A stretch of 5,933 nt of DNA. It comes from Nitrospinota bacterium (GTDB lineage Bacteria > Nitrospinota_A > UBA7883 > JADGGD01). The stretch spans positions 1 through 5,933 of the forward strand of contig JADGCD010000135.1 of NCBI GenBank assembly GCA_015229165.1, written 5' to 3'. Position 1 is the first letter of the stretch. Each line of letters starts with the position of its first letter. The notes under the pieces are model-generated. The model had not been told where the DNA came from. It ran no database searches and saw only the letters and a program-made list of their open reading frames with translations. This document shows, in pieces, positions 1-5,932 of this stretch. A program made the position numbers and the translations under genes.

Positions 1-783
1 GGAGATCGCCAGAATCATGGGGCGGGAGGGATTGCGCAGGAAAGGGGCCAGCGCCCCGGCGGCGGGGGGATCGAAGAAGCGCGGGGGGGGTGAGAAGCGG
101 GAAAGATCGACCCCCGGCGGGATGACCAGCATCCGGTTCGGTTCGTAGTGGTGGTAGATTTGGTACTGCTCGGCGACCTCCTGCCGGGTGCTGGCGACCA
201 CGAAGGCGGCGTTGTCCAGCGCCCGCTCCTCGGCGTCGATCCGCCGCCCCATATGGTAGCGCTGCTCAATCTCGGCCTGCGCCATTCCCTGGTCCAGCAG
301 CCGCTGTCGCTTGACCCGCCCCAGCGAATGGCCCGTAAAGGCCAACGGCGCCCCCAGCAGCGACGCCAGCCGCGACCCCACGAACCCGGCGTCGGCGTAG
401 TGGGCGTGGATCAGGTCGGGCGCGCGCCGGACCCTTCGCAGATGACGGAATATCTCGTCGGCGAAGGAGTCCAGATGGGGCCAGAGGCTCTCCTTGCGGA
501 TATACCGGCGGGGGCCGCAACGGAAGCGGACGATATCCACCGTCGGCGTCACCTGCTCCCGATGCTGCCCGTACTCTTCGGCCAGCGACGGGTCGTCGAT
601 CTGCCGGGTCCAGATCTCCACGCTCCCCACTTTCGGGTGGTCGCCCAGCGCACGGGCCAGCTCCAGCACATATTTGGTCTGGCCGCCGGTGTCGGCGTCC
701 CGCCCCAGTTCGAGGGAATGGCCGCGCAACAGGCCGTGGATGTTGAGCAGGGCGATGAAGAGCCCCGGTTTGCGGTCGGTCAT
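1..783 (-). CDS. Sucrose-phosphate synthase-like GT-B glycosyltransferase (N-terminal part, cut by window edge)
   Basis: Minus-strand frame open from ATG at 783 to base 1 (261 codons, no stop), so the C-terminal part lies outside the window. The protein starts directly with the glycosyltransferase domain. Visible family motifs are HGLLRG (16-21), the signature GRDADTGGQTKYV (27-39) followed by LELARAL, the Asp-Leu-Ile-His-Ala-His-Tyr segment with DAGFVG (123-136), FTGHSLGRVKRQRLL (149-163), and IPPGVDLSRFSPP (221-233) at the entry to the second Rossmann half. These are the hallmarks of bacterial sucrose-phosphate synthases, cytosolic enzymes that join UDP/ADP-glucose and fructose 6-phosphate to sucrose 6-phosphate. 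The lack of the long regulatory N-terminus argues against sucrose synthase. A related product such as mannosylfructose phosphate cannot be excluded, because the specificity-determining C-terminal half and any HAD phosphatase domain are not seen. AAGGAGG at 788-794 supports the start. It follows the PilZ gene on the same strand. Confidence 0.9.
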   Translation of the reverse strand, partial: MTDRKPGLFIALLNIHGLLRGHSLELGRDADTGGQTKYVLELARALGDHPKVGSVEIWTRQIDDPSLAEEYGQHREQVTPTVDIVRFRCGPRRYIRKESLWPHLDSFADEIFRHLRRVRRAPDLIHAHYADAGFVGSRLASLLGAPLAFTGHSLGRVKRQRLLDQGMAQAEIEQRYHMGRRIDAEERALDNAAFVVASTRQEVAEQYQIYHHYEPNRMLVIPPGVDLSRFSPPPRFFDPPAAGALAPFLRNPSRPMILAIS

Positions 784-787
784 AGGG

Positions 788-794
788 CCTCCTT
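788..794 (-). promoter_or_regulatory. Shine-Dalgarno sequence of the glycosyltransferase gene
   Basis: The minus strand reads AAGGAGG here, a perfect anti-16S match, four bases before the ATG at 783. It fixes the start codon. The spacing is at the short end of the usual range. Confidence 0.75.
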
Positions 795-810
795 CCGTGG
801 CGTTAACGAT

Positions 811-832
811 CCCCGCCAGGGGAGTCGTCCCC
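811..832 (-). other. Competing short hairpins in the PilZ-glycosyltransferase spacer
   Basis: The 95-nt spacer between the PilZ stop and the glycosyltransferase start contains CCCC (811-814), GGGG (819-822) and CCCC (829-832). GGGGA/TCCCC (819-823 with 828-832, 4-nt loop) forms one hairpin, and CCCC/GGGG (811-814 with 819-822) forms a mutually exclusive one. A further TCCCG/CGGGA pair lies at 859-874 just after the PilZ stop. None is followed by a T run on the minus strand, so I do not call an intrinsic terminator. Read-through from the PilZ gene is plausible. The pairing is seen; any regulatory role is a guess. Confidence 0.25.
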
Positions 833-878
833 AGTGTACCACAGCCGCAGGCGCCGGTTCCCGCGCCGCCGGGACGGG

Positions 879-2090
879 TCACCGGATGGGCGCTTGGCCG
901 AGCGCCGTCCGGGCGGCGGCGTAGAACTGCCCGAGCCGCCGGTAGGGCTCGCCCGTCCGCTCTTCGAACGAGACGCCGCTGAAGCGGGCGCCCCCCCGGG
1001 CGAAGGTCCGGCGGACCGTCACCGCCAGCGGGTCGACCACCTTGCCGTCGCTCAGGATGAACCCGACCCGCGCAAGCGAAAGGGGGGCGTCCTCCGCCTC
1101 CATCAGGAGCGCTCCCTCTTCCGACAGGTCGACCGCCGTCGCCAGCCGCCGTCCCTCCTCCCCGGCCACCGGGGCCGCCAGAAACACCGCGATACGCGGG
1201 CTTTGCCGTAGCGACGTGACCCGGACCGTATCGGGCCAGGCCCAGACCCACACCGGTGTCGGCGCGGTGAACTGCCCCAACAGGGTGGTATCGAAAGCCC
1301 GGGCGATCCCCCCTTCGAGATAGCCGATGGTGGCGTCGAGCCGGTTGCGGGCCGGGGCGACGAGGGGTCGCCCTTCCCATACCGGCGGATCGGTCAGCAG
1401 GTAGCGCCCCTCCCTTCCCCCGTCGATGCGGGTATGGAACTGCCGATGGTCGATGGTGAGGACACAGGGGCCGTGATAAGGGGGCTCCGCGTCGGGCGAG
1501 GAGCGGCCCCATTCGCACCCCAACGCCGGAAGAGCGGCGGCGATCCGCTCCACAAAGGCGGCGTACTCCCGGCGTCCCTCCCCCGGCAGGAGGGCCATGC
1601 CGTATTCAAGACTTGACGGGCGTTCCACGATCCGGCGGACTTCGGCGGCCAGCGGTCCGGTCTGGGGCTGGTCGTAGTACCAGAGGGAGAGGGCGATCCG
1701 GTCCCCCACCGCCAGATCCCGTTCGCAGGAAAGGCGCATCCCCTCCCGGGAGAGGTCGCGCAACGTCCCGTCGAACGGCTCCTCTTCGCGGCGGGCCCGC
1801 ACCGGCGCCACCAGCGGAATGCGTCCGCTCTTGCGGATCGGGGTCGCCGAGACCGTTTCAGGGGGGGCCAGCGCCAGCAGGTCGAGGAACGACAACGGGC
1901 CAAGAATCCGGCTGCGCCCGTGGATCAGTTCGCCCTCCCGAAGGACGATCACCTCCACCTCGTCCACCGAGGGGGCGAAGCCGTGGGGGAAATCGACCAG
2001 AGCCCATCCCCCCTCGCGGACGGCCCGGACCCGGACCCGTCGCTCCCGCCCGCCGGCGCGCAGAAGAACTCTCATTCCCACGGAGAACAT
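879..2090 (-). CDS. Tandem YcgR-type PilZ protein with two predicted c-di-GMP-binding modules
   Basis: 403 residues, cytosolic (no signal peptide or membrane segment), built of two similar halves. Each half has a YcgR-N-like beta-rich region and then a PilZ domain. Module 1 (about 1-185) carries the RxxxR motif RKSGR at 86-90 and the DxSxxG motif DLSREG at 112-117. Module 2 (about 205-395) carries RQSPR at 295-299 and DLSEEG at 321-326. The two motifs are exactly 26 residues apart in both halves, which points to an internal duplication. In the PilZ family these residues bind c-di-GMP, so both sites look functional. YcgR proteins typically brake flagella or act on other partners when c-di-GMP rises; the partner here is unknown. 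The start at 2090 is preferred over Met6 because GGGAGGGG lies just upstream of it. The gene is divergent from the kinase and lies 95 nt upstream of the glycosyltransferase on the same strand. Confidence 0.85.
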   Translation of the reverse strand: MFSVGMRVLLRAGGRERRVRVRAVREGGWALVDFPHGFAPSVDEVEVIVLREGELIHGRSRILGPLSFLDLLALAPPETVSATPIRKSGRIPLVAPVRARREEEPFDGTLRDLSREGMRLSCERDLAVGDRIALSLWYYDQPQTGPLAAEVRRIVERPSSLEYGMALLPGEGRREYAAFVERIAAALPALGCEWGRSSPDAEPPYHGPCVLTIDHRQFHTRIDGGREGRYLLTDPPVWEGRPLVAPARNRLDATIGYLEGGIARAFDTTLLGQFTAPTPVWVWAWPDTVRVTSLRQSPRIAVFLAAPVAGEEGRRLATAVDLSEEGALLMEAEDAPLSLARVGFILSDGKVVDPLAVTVRRTFARGGARFSGVSFEERTGEPYRRLGQFYAAARTALGQAPIR

Positions 2091-2225
2091 GGGCCCCTCC
2101 CGGAGATCGCTCCTACCCTTAGATTACACCCTCCAAAGGGGCCGCGAACGGTTCTTTCATGTGGACAAACCGTCCGAATGTTGTTCTATTCATGGGGTGA
2201 ACGTCGGCAACGAAAGGACCGGGGG
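2091..2225. other. Divergent intergenic region between PilZ gene and kinase gene
   Basis: 135 bp, clearly less GC-rich than the flanking genes between about 2115 and 2192, and free of convincing coding potential. It must hold the start signals of both the minus-strand PilZ gene and the plus-strand kinase gene. On the plus side a sigma70-like promoter is visible. On the minus side only a GGGAGGGG ribosome binding site is clear; the best -10-like sequence (revcomp of AGATTA around 2121-2126) is too weak to annotate. A short inverted repeat TTCA-N5-TGAA (2189-2201) lies over the predicted kinase transcription start and could be an operator or chance. Confidence 0.6.
2162..2190 (+). promoter_or_regulatory. 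Candidate sigma70-type promoter of the kinase gene
   Basis: TGGACA (2162-2167, five of six matches to TTGACA) and TCTATT (2185-2190, four of six to TATAAT) are separated by exactly 17 bases, inside the AT-richer part of the divergent spacer. Transcription would start near 2197, giving a leader of about 30 nt before the ATG at 2226. No consensus from this organism is available, so this is a prediction by sequence match. Confidence 0.45.
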
Positions 2226-3584
2226 ATGACCCACAAGACCTTGGGGCGCTACCGCATCATCGAGCGGATCGGCAAAGGCGCCATGGGTCTGGTCTACAAG
2301 GGGGAAGACCCCCGACTTCAGCGGATCGTCGCCCTGAAGGTGATCCTCCCCCCCTCCGCCGATCCCGACTCCGAAGAGACCCGGCAAGCGGTCGACCGAC
2401 TCTACACCGAAGCCCGGGCGGCGGCCCGGGTCACCCATCCGGCGGTGGTGACGGTCTACGACGTGGGGGAGGACGAGACCGAGGCCGGACCGGTGGTCTA
2501 TGTGGCCATGGAGTTTCTGGAGGGGGAGAACCTGGATCAGTGGCGGACCGCCCGTCCCCGGACGGCCACCGAGTCGCTGCGGATCGTCCGGCGTCTGGCC
2601 GAGGGGCTGGCCGCCGCCCACCACCGGGGGGTCGTCCACCGGGACGTGAAACCGTCCAACATCGTCATGACCGCCGAAGGGCCGAAACTGACCGACTTCG
2701 GCCTGGCCCGTCTGCCGAGCCAGGACGGGGCGACCCTTTCGGGAAAGGTCTTCGGCACGCCGTCCTACATGTCGCCGGAGCAGGTGGAGGGGAAACCGTC
2801 GGGGGCGCCGTCGGACATCTTCTCGCTGTCGGTGGTGCTGTACCAGCTCCTGACCGGCAGACTTCCCTTCACGGGGGAGAACGTCATGGGGGTGATGTAC
2901 AACATCGTGAACACGAACCCGGTCCTGCCGTCCCGTCTGGCGCCCGGGCTTCCCCCTTCCGCCGACACGGTCCTGATGAAAGGGCTGGCCAAGGAGCTTC
3001 GGCTCCGCTATGCCACCGCCGCCGACCTGATCGCCGGGGTCGATCTGCTGCTGGCCGAGGTCGAAGGGGGACGGTCGGCCCTGTCCGCAGGGCCATTGTC
3101 GCCGGAGAGCGACCTGCTGGATACCCGGTCGATACAGAACACGCCCCCCCCCCTTCCCCACCGTCACCTACAGCATGGACGACCCGGCGCTGGCGCGGCG
3201 CATGGCCCCCCTCTTCCGCCAACGGGGCATCCCCTGCCACAAGAGCCCCTCCCTGCCGGAGCGGGAATTGGCCCGCCATATCCTTTTCCATCTGCGCAAG
3301 GGGCATCTGTCGCTCCTCCATTTCGCCCACAAGACCTACTACCAGCCGACGCTGACCACCTACACCGTGGCCGACCTTCTCCGGCAGGTCCGCCAGTTCG
3401 ACCCGTCGGCGCCGACGGAGCGGATCGTCCCCCTGTTCATAACCGACGCCTCCTCCCGGAAGCAGCAGGAGGTTCTCCGGATGCTTGGGGCCTACGGAAT
3501 CTGCTACGCCCTCTTCCTCTCCCCTTCCGACCCGCCGGACGTTCAGGACGAACAGGTGGCGTCAGGGCTGGTCGATTTCGTTGA
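2226..3584 (+). CDS. Hanks-type Ser/Thr protein kinase, frame disrupted after residue 306
   Basis: The ATG at 2226 is preceded by AAAGGA (2213-2218) with a 7-nt spacer, and the protein begins where this family does (LGRYRIIERIG). A complete kinase core is visible: glycine loop GKGAMG (16-21), ATP lysine K38 in IVALKV, probable helix-C glutamate E62, catalytic HRDVKPSN (138-145, Asp140, RD type), DFG (157-159), activation segment with GTPSYMSPE (177-185), and the C-lobe to about residue 278. All catalytic residues are present, so it should phosphorylate Ser/Thr on partner proteins. No transmembrane segment or PASTA region is seen, so it is cytosolic. After Thr306 the frame enters ten C (3144-3153) and becomes Pro/Gly/Ala/Arg-rich with no family character up to the stop at 3584; residues 307-452 are probably not the native C-terminus. 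The natural continuation is in the +1 frame. A longer in-frame start at 1920 is only the antisense of the PilZ gene. Confidence 0.88.
   Translation: MTHKTLGRYRIIERIGKGAMGLVYKGEDPRLQRIVALKVILPPSADPDSEETRQAVDRLYTEARAAARVTHPAVVTVYDVGEDETEAGPVVYVAMEFLEGENLDQWRTARPRTATESLRIVRRLAEGLAAAHHRGVVHRDVKPSNIVMTAEGPKLTDFGLARLPSQDGATLSGKVFGTPSYMSPEQVEGKPSGAPSDIFSLSVVLYQLLTGRLPFTGENVMGVMYNIVNTNPVLPSRLAPGLPPSADTVLMKGLAKELRLRYATAADLIAGVDLLLAEVEGGRSALSAGPLSPESDLLDTRSIQNTPPPLPHRHLQHGRPGAGAAHGPPLPPTGHPLPQEPLPAGAGIGPPYPFPSAQGASVAPPFRPQDLLPADADHLHRGRPSPAGPPVRPVGADGADRPPVHNRRLLPEAAGGSPDAWGLRNLLRPLPLPFRPAGRSGRTGGVRAGRFR
3144..3153 (+). repeat. C10 homopolymer at the kinase/TPR frame junction
   Basis: Ten consecutive C, the longest single-base run in the window (others reach seven or eight). 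The kinase frame reads ACG-CCC-CCC-CCC-CTT across it. With nine C it would read ACG-CCC-CCC-CCC-TTC-CCC-ACC and run on in frame to the stop at 4690-4692, while ten C ends at 3584. The tract therefore decides whether kinase and TPR regions form one protein. Runs of this length are prone to replication slippage, polymerase slippage and sequencing indels. Confidence 0.85.
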
Positions 3585-4692
3585 GCTGATGGAGACCGAC
3601 TTCGCCCTCGACACCCCGACGCCGGAACGGTTCGACGACAAGCAGATAGCCCCGACCCGCCAGTACGAGGAGCTGCTGGCGCTGGGGAGCGACCTGATGA
3701 AGCGGGGCAAGGCGGAGGAGGCCATCGAGGCGTTCACCCAGGCGCTGGCTCTCAAACCCGATTTCGACCTGCTGATACAGCGGGGGGACGCCTTCTACCA
3801 GACCCGCAAATATGTGGCGGCGCTGGCCGACTACCGGAAGGCGCAACGGCTCAAGAGCGCCACGCCGGAGCCGGACGCCAAGATCGGCGCCTGTTGCCTG
3901 ATACTGGCCAAGGAGATGAAGCGACAAGACCCGGACCGGGCGGAGGAATGGTTCGAACGGGGGGTCCAGCGGCTGGAGAGCTCCCGGGAGACGGCCCGGG
4001 AGCTGGAGCGGCGCTACGCCGACACGCCGGAGCTGCTCGGCGGCTCCCCCTTCAATCCGATCCTGAGCGCCCTGCGGACGGCGGACATCAACCGGGGCGA
4101 TTTCGAAGACCGGCAGGGACGGCTGACGGCGGTCATCGAGACGGCGGTGGTCCGCACGGGCGCCATGGGGGAGGGAACCCTTGACACGATCCTCGACCGG
4201 GGCGCCGGGCTGACGGCGCTGGGTCGGTTCGACGAGGCCCAGGAGCTGCTCGACCCGGCGTTCGACGCCCATCCGGCCGAAGCGGCGACGACATACAACA
4301 ACTTTGCCGTGGCGCTACGCAAGAGCGGCGACCACCGGCGGGCGTTCGAGACGTTCGCCCGGATGGCGGGCGCCGCCCTCCCGGAACGCGAACGGATCCT
4401 GAAAAACATGCGGACGGCGACCATGCACTACGCCTGCGACCTGGTCCGGCAGGGGAAGCCGGAGGAGGCCGAGGCCCTCTACACCCGGGCGCTGGCGTTG
4501 AAAATGGACGACCCGGAATGGGCCCTGTGCGACCTGGCCCTGGCCCACCTGGCCGCCGGGGCGTCCCACGCGGCCCGGGTCTATCTCTCCAAGGCGGTCA
4601 GCCGCAATCCGGGGATCGTACAGGCCCGACGCTTCTCGGAATACAAGGGGCTGGCCCCGTTCCTCACCAGCGCCGACAAGACCGGCGGCTGA
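3175..4692 (+). CDS. TPR protein with uncharacterised N-terminal domain, likely C-terminal part of the kinase
   Basis: 505 residues from the first ATG. Residues 1-160 form a mixed helix/strand region I do not recognise; a strand-like IVPLFIT (84-90) and YGICYALFL (107-115) suggest an alpha/beta fold. TPR-like helix pairs follow at about 163-196 (GKAEEAIEAFTQALALKP), 197-230, 340-397 (two units) and 416-479 (GKPEEAEALYTRALALK), with a less regular middle at 231-338. TPRs bind proteins, so this part probably recruits substrates or partners. No signal peptide or membrane helix is seen. No ribosome binding site precedes the ATG (upstream is C-rich), and the frame is open without a stop from the C10 tract (TFPTVTYS-like lead-in), so I infer the chain is the rest of the upstream kinase. 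Ser/Thr kinases fused to TPR arrays are common in bacteria. The true start as a separate protein is uncertain. Confidence 0.8.
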   Translation: MDDPALARRMAPLFRQRGIPCHKSPSLPERELARHILFHLRKGHLSLLHFAHKTYYQPTLTTYTVADLLRQVRQFDPSAPTERIVPLFITDASSRKQQEVLRMLGAYGICYALFLSPSDPPDVQDEQVASGLVDFVELMETDFALDTPTPERFDDKQIAPTRQYEELLALGSDLMKRGKAEEAIEAFTQALALKPDFDLLIQRGDAFYQTRKYVAALADYRKAQRLKSATPEPDAKIGACCLILAKEMKRQDPDRAEEWFERGVQRLESSRETARELERRYADTPELLGGSPFNPILSALRTADINRGDFEDRQGRLTAVIETAVVRTGAMGEGTLDTILDRGAGLTALGRFDEAQELLDPAFDAHPAEAATTYNNFAVALRKSGDHRRAFETFARMAGAALPERERILKNMRTATMHYACDLVRQGKPEEAEALYTRALALKMDDPEWALCDLALAHLAAGASHAARVYLSKAVSRNPGIVQARRFSEYKGLAPFLTSADKTGG

Positions 4693-4745
4693 CCGGCCCG
4701 AATCGCTTTCCCGTTTGGGTCATCGAAGGGGCATCGGCCCGCGCC

Positions 4746-4763
4746 CGCCCCGACGGGGGGGCG
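4746..4763 (+). other. GC-rich hairpin between TPR frame and cytochrome gene
   Basis: CGCCCC (4746-4751) pairs with GGGGCG (4758-4763) over a 6-nt loop, 54 nt after the TPR stop. No T run follows, so it is only a weak terminator candidate. It also covers the position where a -35 box for the cytochrome promoter would lie. Confidence 0.3.
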
Positions 4764-4772
4764 AAGGGGGCG

Positions 4773-4781
4773 TGGTATACT
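4773..4781 (+). promoter_or_regulatory. Extended -10 promoter of the cytochrome gene
   Basis: TGGTATACT contains the extended -10 TGn element (4773-4775) followed directly by TATACT (4776-4781), five of six matches to TATAAT. No good -35 is found 17 bases upstream (ACGGGG at 4753-4758), which is typical of extended -10 promoters. The start would be near 4788, giving a leader of about 35 nt. This suggests the cytochrome can be transcribed independently of the kinase-TPR region. Confidence 0.55.
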
Positions 4782-4793
4782 GTCGTTCATTCA

Positions 4794-4807
4794 CGTCCTG
4801 CCGGACG
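4794..4807 (+). other. Inverted repeat CGTCC-TGCC-GGACG in the cytochrome leader
   Basis: A perfect 5-bp inverted repeat with a 4-nt loop sits just downstream of the predicted transcription start and 15 nt before the ATG at 4823. It could be an operator half-site pair or a small leader hairpin. In GC-rich DNA such a repeat can also arise by chance. Confidence 0.3.
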
Positions 4808-4822
4808 ATTAAGTGAGGGGTC

Positions 4823-5932
4823 ATGAGAAGCTCGGGTATCGCCGTCGTCGCCGTCATCCTGTCGCTGGCCCTTTCCGGTCCGGCCATGGCCGCCGCCTCG
4901 TTCGAAAGCGCCGAAACCTGCCAGCCGTGCCACGGGGACATTTACCGGAACTGGCGCCAGAGTCTCCACGCCCTCTCGTTCACCAACCCGGTTTTCGCCC
5001 AGGCCTACCAGACCGCCTACACCGAAACCGCCGGAGAGGCGAAAAAGCAGTGCCTGCCGTGCCACGCCCCCACCGCCACCGTCACCGGCGACTTCGACGC
5101 CCGCCAGCCGGTGACCCGCGAGGGGATCACCTGCGACTTCTGCCACAGCGTGACCGGGGTCGATCTCTCCCACGCCACCCGCCCCTTCGAGCTGGCGCCG
5201 GGGAAAGTGAAGCGGTCGGTCCTCAAAGACGCCAGGGCCCAGGGGCACGAAGCGGCCTACTCGGCCGATTTCGCCTCGTCGAAGCTGTGCGCCGGGTGCC
5301 ACGGCATGACCAGCCGCAACGGGCTGAAAATCACCGACACCTACAACGAATGGAAGGGCTCCTCCTTCGCCCGGGCGGGCAAGGTCTGCCAGAGCTGCCA
5401 CATGGCCCCGATCCCCGGGAAGACCGCCAACGAAGGGGGACGGGAGAGCATCCACAACCACTCCCTCTCCCGGAATCTTTCGACCATGAAAGACGCGGTG
5501 TCGCTGGAGGCCCGCATCCTCTCCCGCACCGGGGAGAGCGTCGGGGTGGAGGTCCGGGTGACCAACGAGCGGGCCGGGCATGCGATCCCCACCGGCGCGG
5601 TGGCCCGCAAGCTCCTGCTGGAGGTCTCGACGGTGGACGGCGCCGGGCAGGTTCTGGAGACGAAACAGCGGGTCTACCGGAAGGTGGTGGTCGACGCCGA
5701 CGGGGCTGAACTCCTTTCGGACGGGGAGGTCTTCCTGAAAGGGGACCGGATCGTGGACGACAACCGGTTGCGGGCCGACGAGACCCGGACGGAACAGTTC
5801 TCGTTCCGCCGCCGGGCGGCCGACGTCCGTGAGGTGAGGACGGAGACCTTCTACATCTACGAGCCGACGGTGGCGCAGAAGGTGACGATCCGCATCCCCC
5901 TGTCGTCGGCCACCACCACCGACACCCCTTAG
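4823..5932 (+). CDS. Periplasmic pentahaem c-type cytochrome, cytochrome c554-like, with C-terminal beta domain
   Basis: 369 residues. A Sec signal peptide (1-23: Arg2, hydrophobic core 6-18, AMA cleavage motif at 21-23) sends it to the periplasm. Five CxxCH haem sites follow: CQPCH 33-37, CLPCH 77-81, CDFCH 104-108, CAGCH 156-160, CQSCH 189-193. Around the first, the spacing CxxCH-x3-Y-x2-W-x2-S-x-H with His49 matches the cytochrome c554/c' family; His49, His117, His142, His211 and His213 are candidate distal ligands. Residues about 225-360 have no haem and look like a beta-sandwich with VTNERAGHAIPTG (246-258), a pattern recurrent in multihaem cytochromes of respiratory and extracellular electron transfer. 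The role is electron transfer; donor and acceptor cannot be read from sequence. The start is supported by GTGAGGGG just upstream (4813-4820). The stop is TAG at 5930-5932, so the gene is complete. No downstream partner gene is visible in the window. Confidence 0.88.
   Translation: MRSSGIAVVAVILSLALSGPAMAAASFESAETCQPCHGDIYRNWRQSLHALSFTNPVFAQAYQTAYTETAGEAKKQCLPCHAPTATVTGDFDARQPVTREGITCDFCHSVTGVDLSHATRPFELAPGKVKRSVLKDARAQGHEAAYSADFASSKLCAGCHGMTSRNGLKITDTYNEWKGSSFARAGKVCQSCHMAPIPGKTANEGGRESIHNHSLSRNLSTMKDAVSLEARILSRTGESVGVEVRVTNERAGHAIPTGAVARKLLLEVSTVDGAGQVLETKQRVYRKVVVDADGAELLSDGEVFLKGDRIVDDNRLRADETRTEQFSFRRRAADVREVRTETFYIYEPTVAQKVTIRIPLSSATTTDTP

Larger units (their letters stand above)
2226..4692 (+). 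pseudogene. Predicted single kinase-TPR gene split by a +1 frameshift at C10
   Basis: This entry records the joined gene. Reading 2226 to the C run, dropping one C, and continuing to 4692 gives 821 residues: kinase core (about 1-278), linker ending in three prolines (279-311), unknown domain (317-476) and TPR array (about 479-795). Support: the downstream frame lacks a ribosome binding site, its ordered sequence begins exactly at the homopolymer, and the kinase frame loses protein-like character at the same place. Whether it is a sequencing error, an off-phase allele, slippage-expressed, or a genuine frameshift mutation cannot be decided from one sequence. Confidence 0.65.

Noticed and set aside
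83..90. G8 run (C8 in the glycosyltransferase sense) as a second frameshift site
   Set aside because: The glycosyltransferase reading continues with family-like sequence on both sides (PPGVDLSRFSPPP then PFLRNPSRPMILAIS), so the frame is intact here.
148..924. Long plus-strand open frame of 258 codons
   Set aside because: It lies antisense to the glycosyltransferase and the end of the PilZ gene, and its translation has no recognisable family features. High GC content makes such antisense frames common.
1920..2225. Upstream extension of the kinase frame to an ATG at 1920
   Set aside because: The extra 102 codons are antisense to the PilZ gene, and a good ribosome binding site and family-typical N-terminus mark 2226 as the start.
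2190..3167. Minus-strand open frame of 325 codons opposite the kinase
   Set aside because: Its Gly/Arg/Pro-rich translation is the mirror of the kinase coding strand, and the kinase motifs on the plus strand are unambiguous.
2540..3355. Plus-strand frame of 271 codons overlapping the kinase
   Set aside because: Low-complexity Arg/Gly/Pro translation with no motifs; it is an alternative-frame shadow of the kinase gene.
3154..3584. Pro-rich kinase C-terminus as a functional domain
   Set aside because: The composition is what GC-rich DNA gives when read out of frame, and the other frame of the same DNA encodes an ordered protein. It may still exist as a tail in the C10 state.
4787..5581. Minus-strand open frame of 264 codons opposite the cytochrome
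   Set aside because: The plus strand has a signal peptide and five CxxCH motifs in one frame, so the antisense frame is a shadow.
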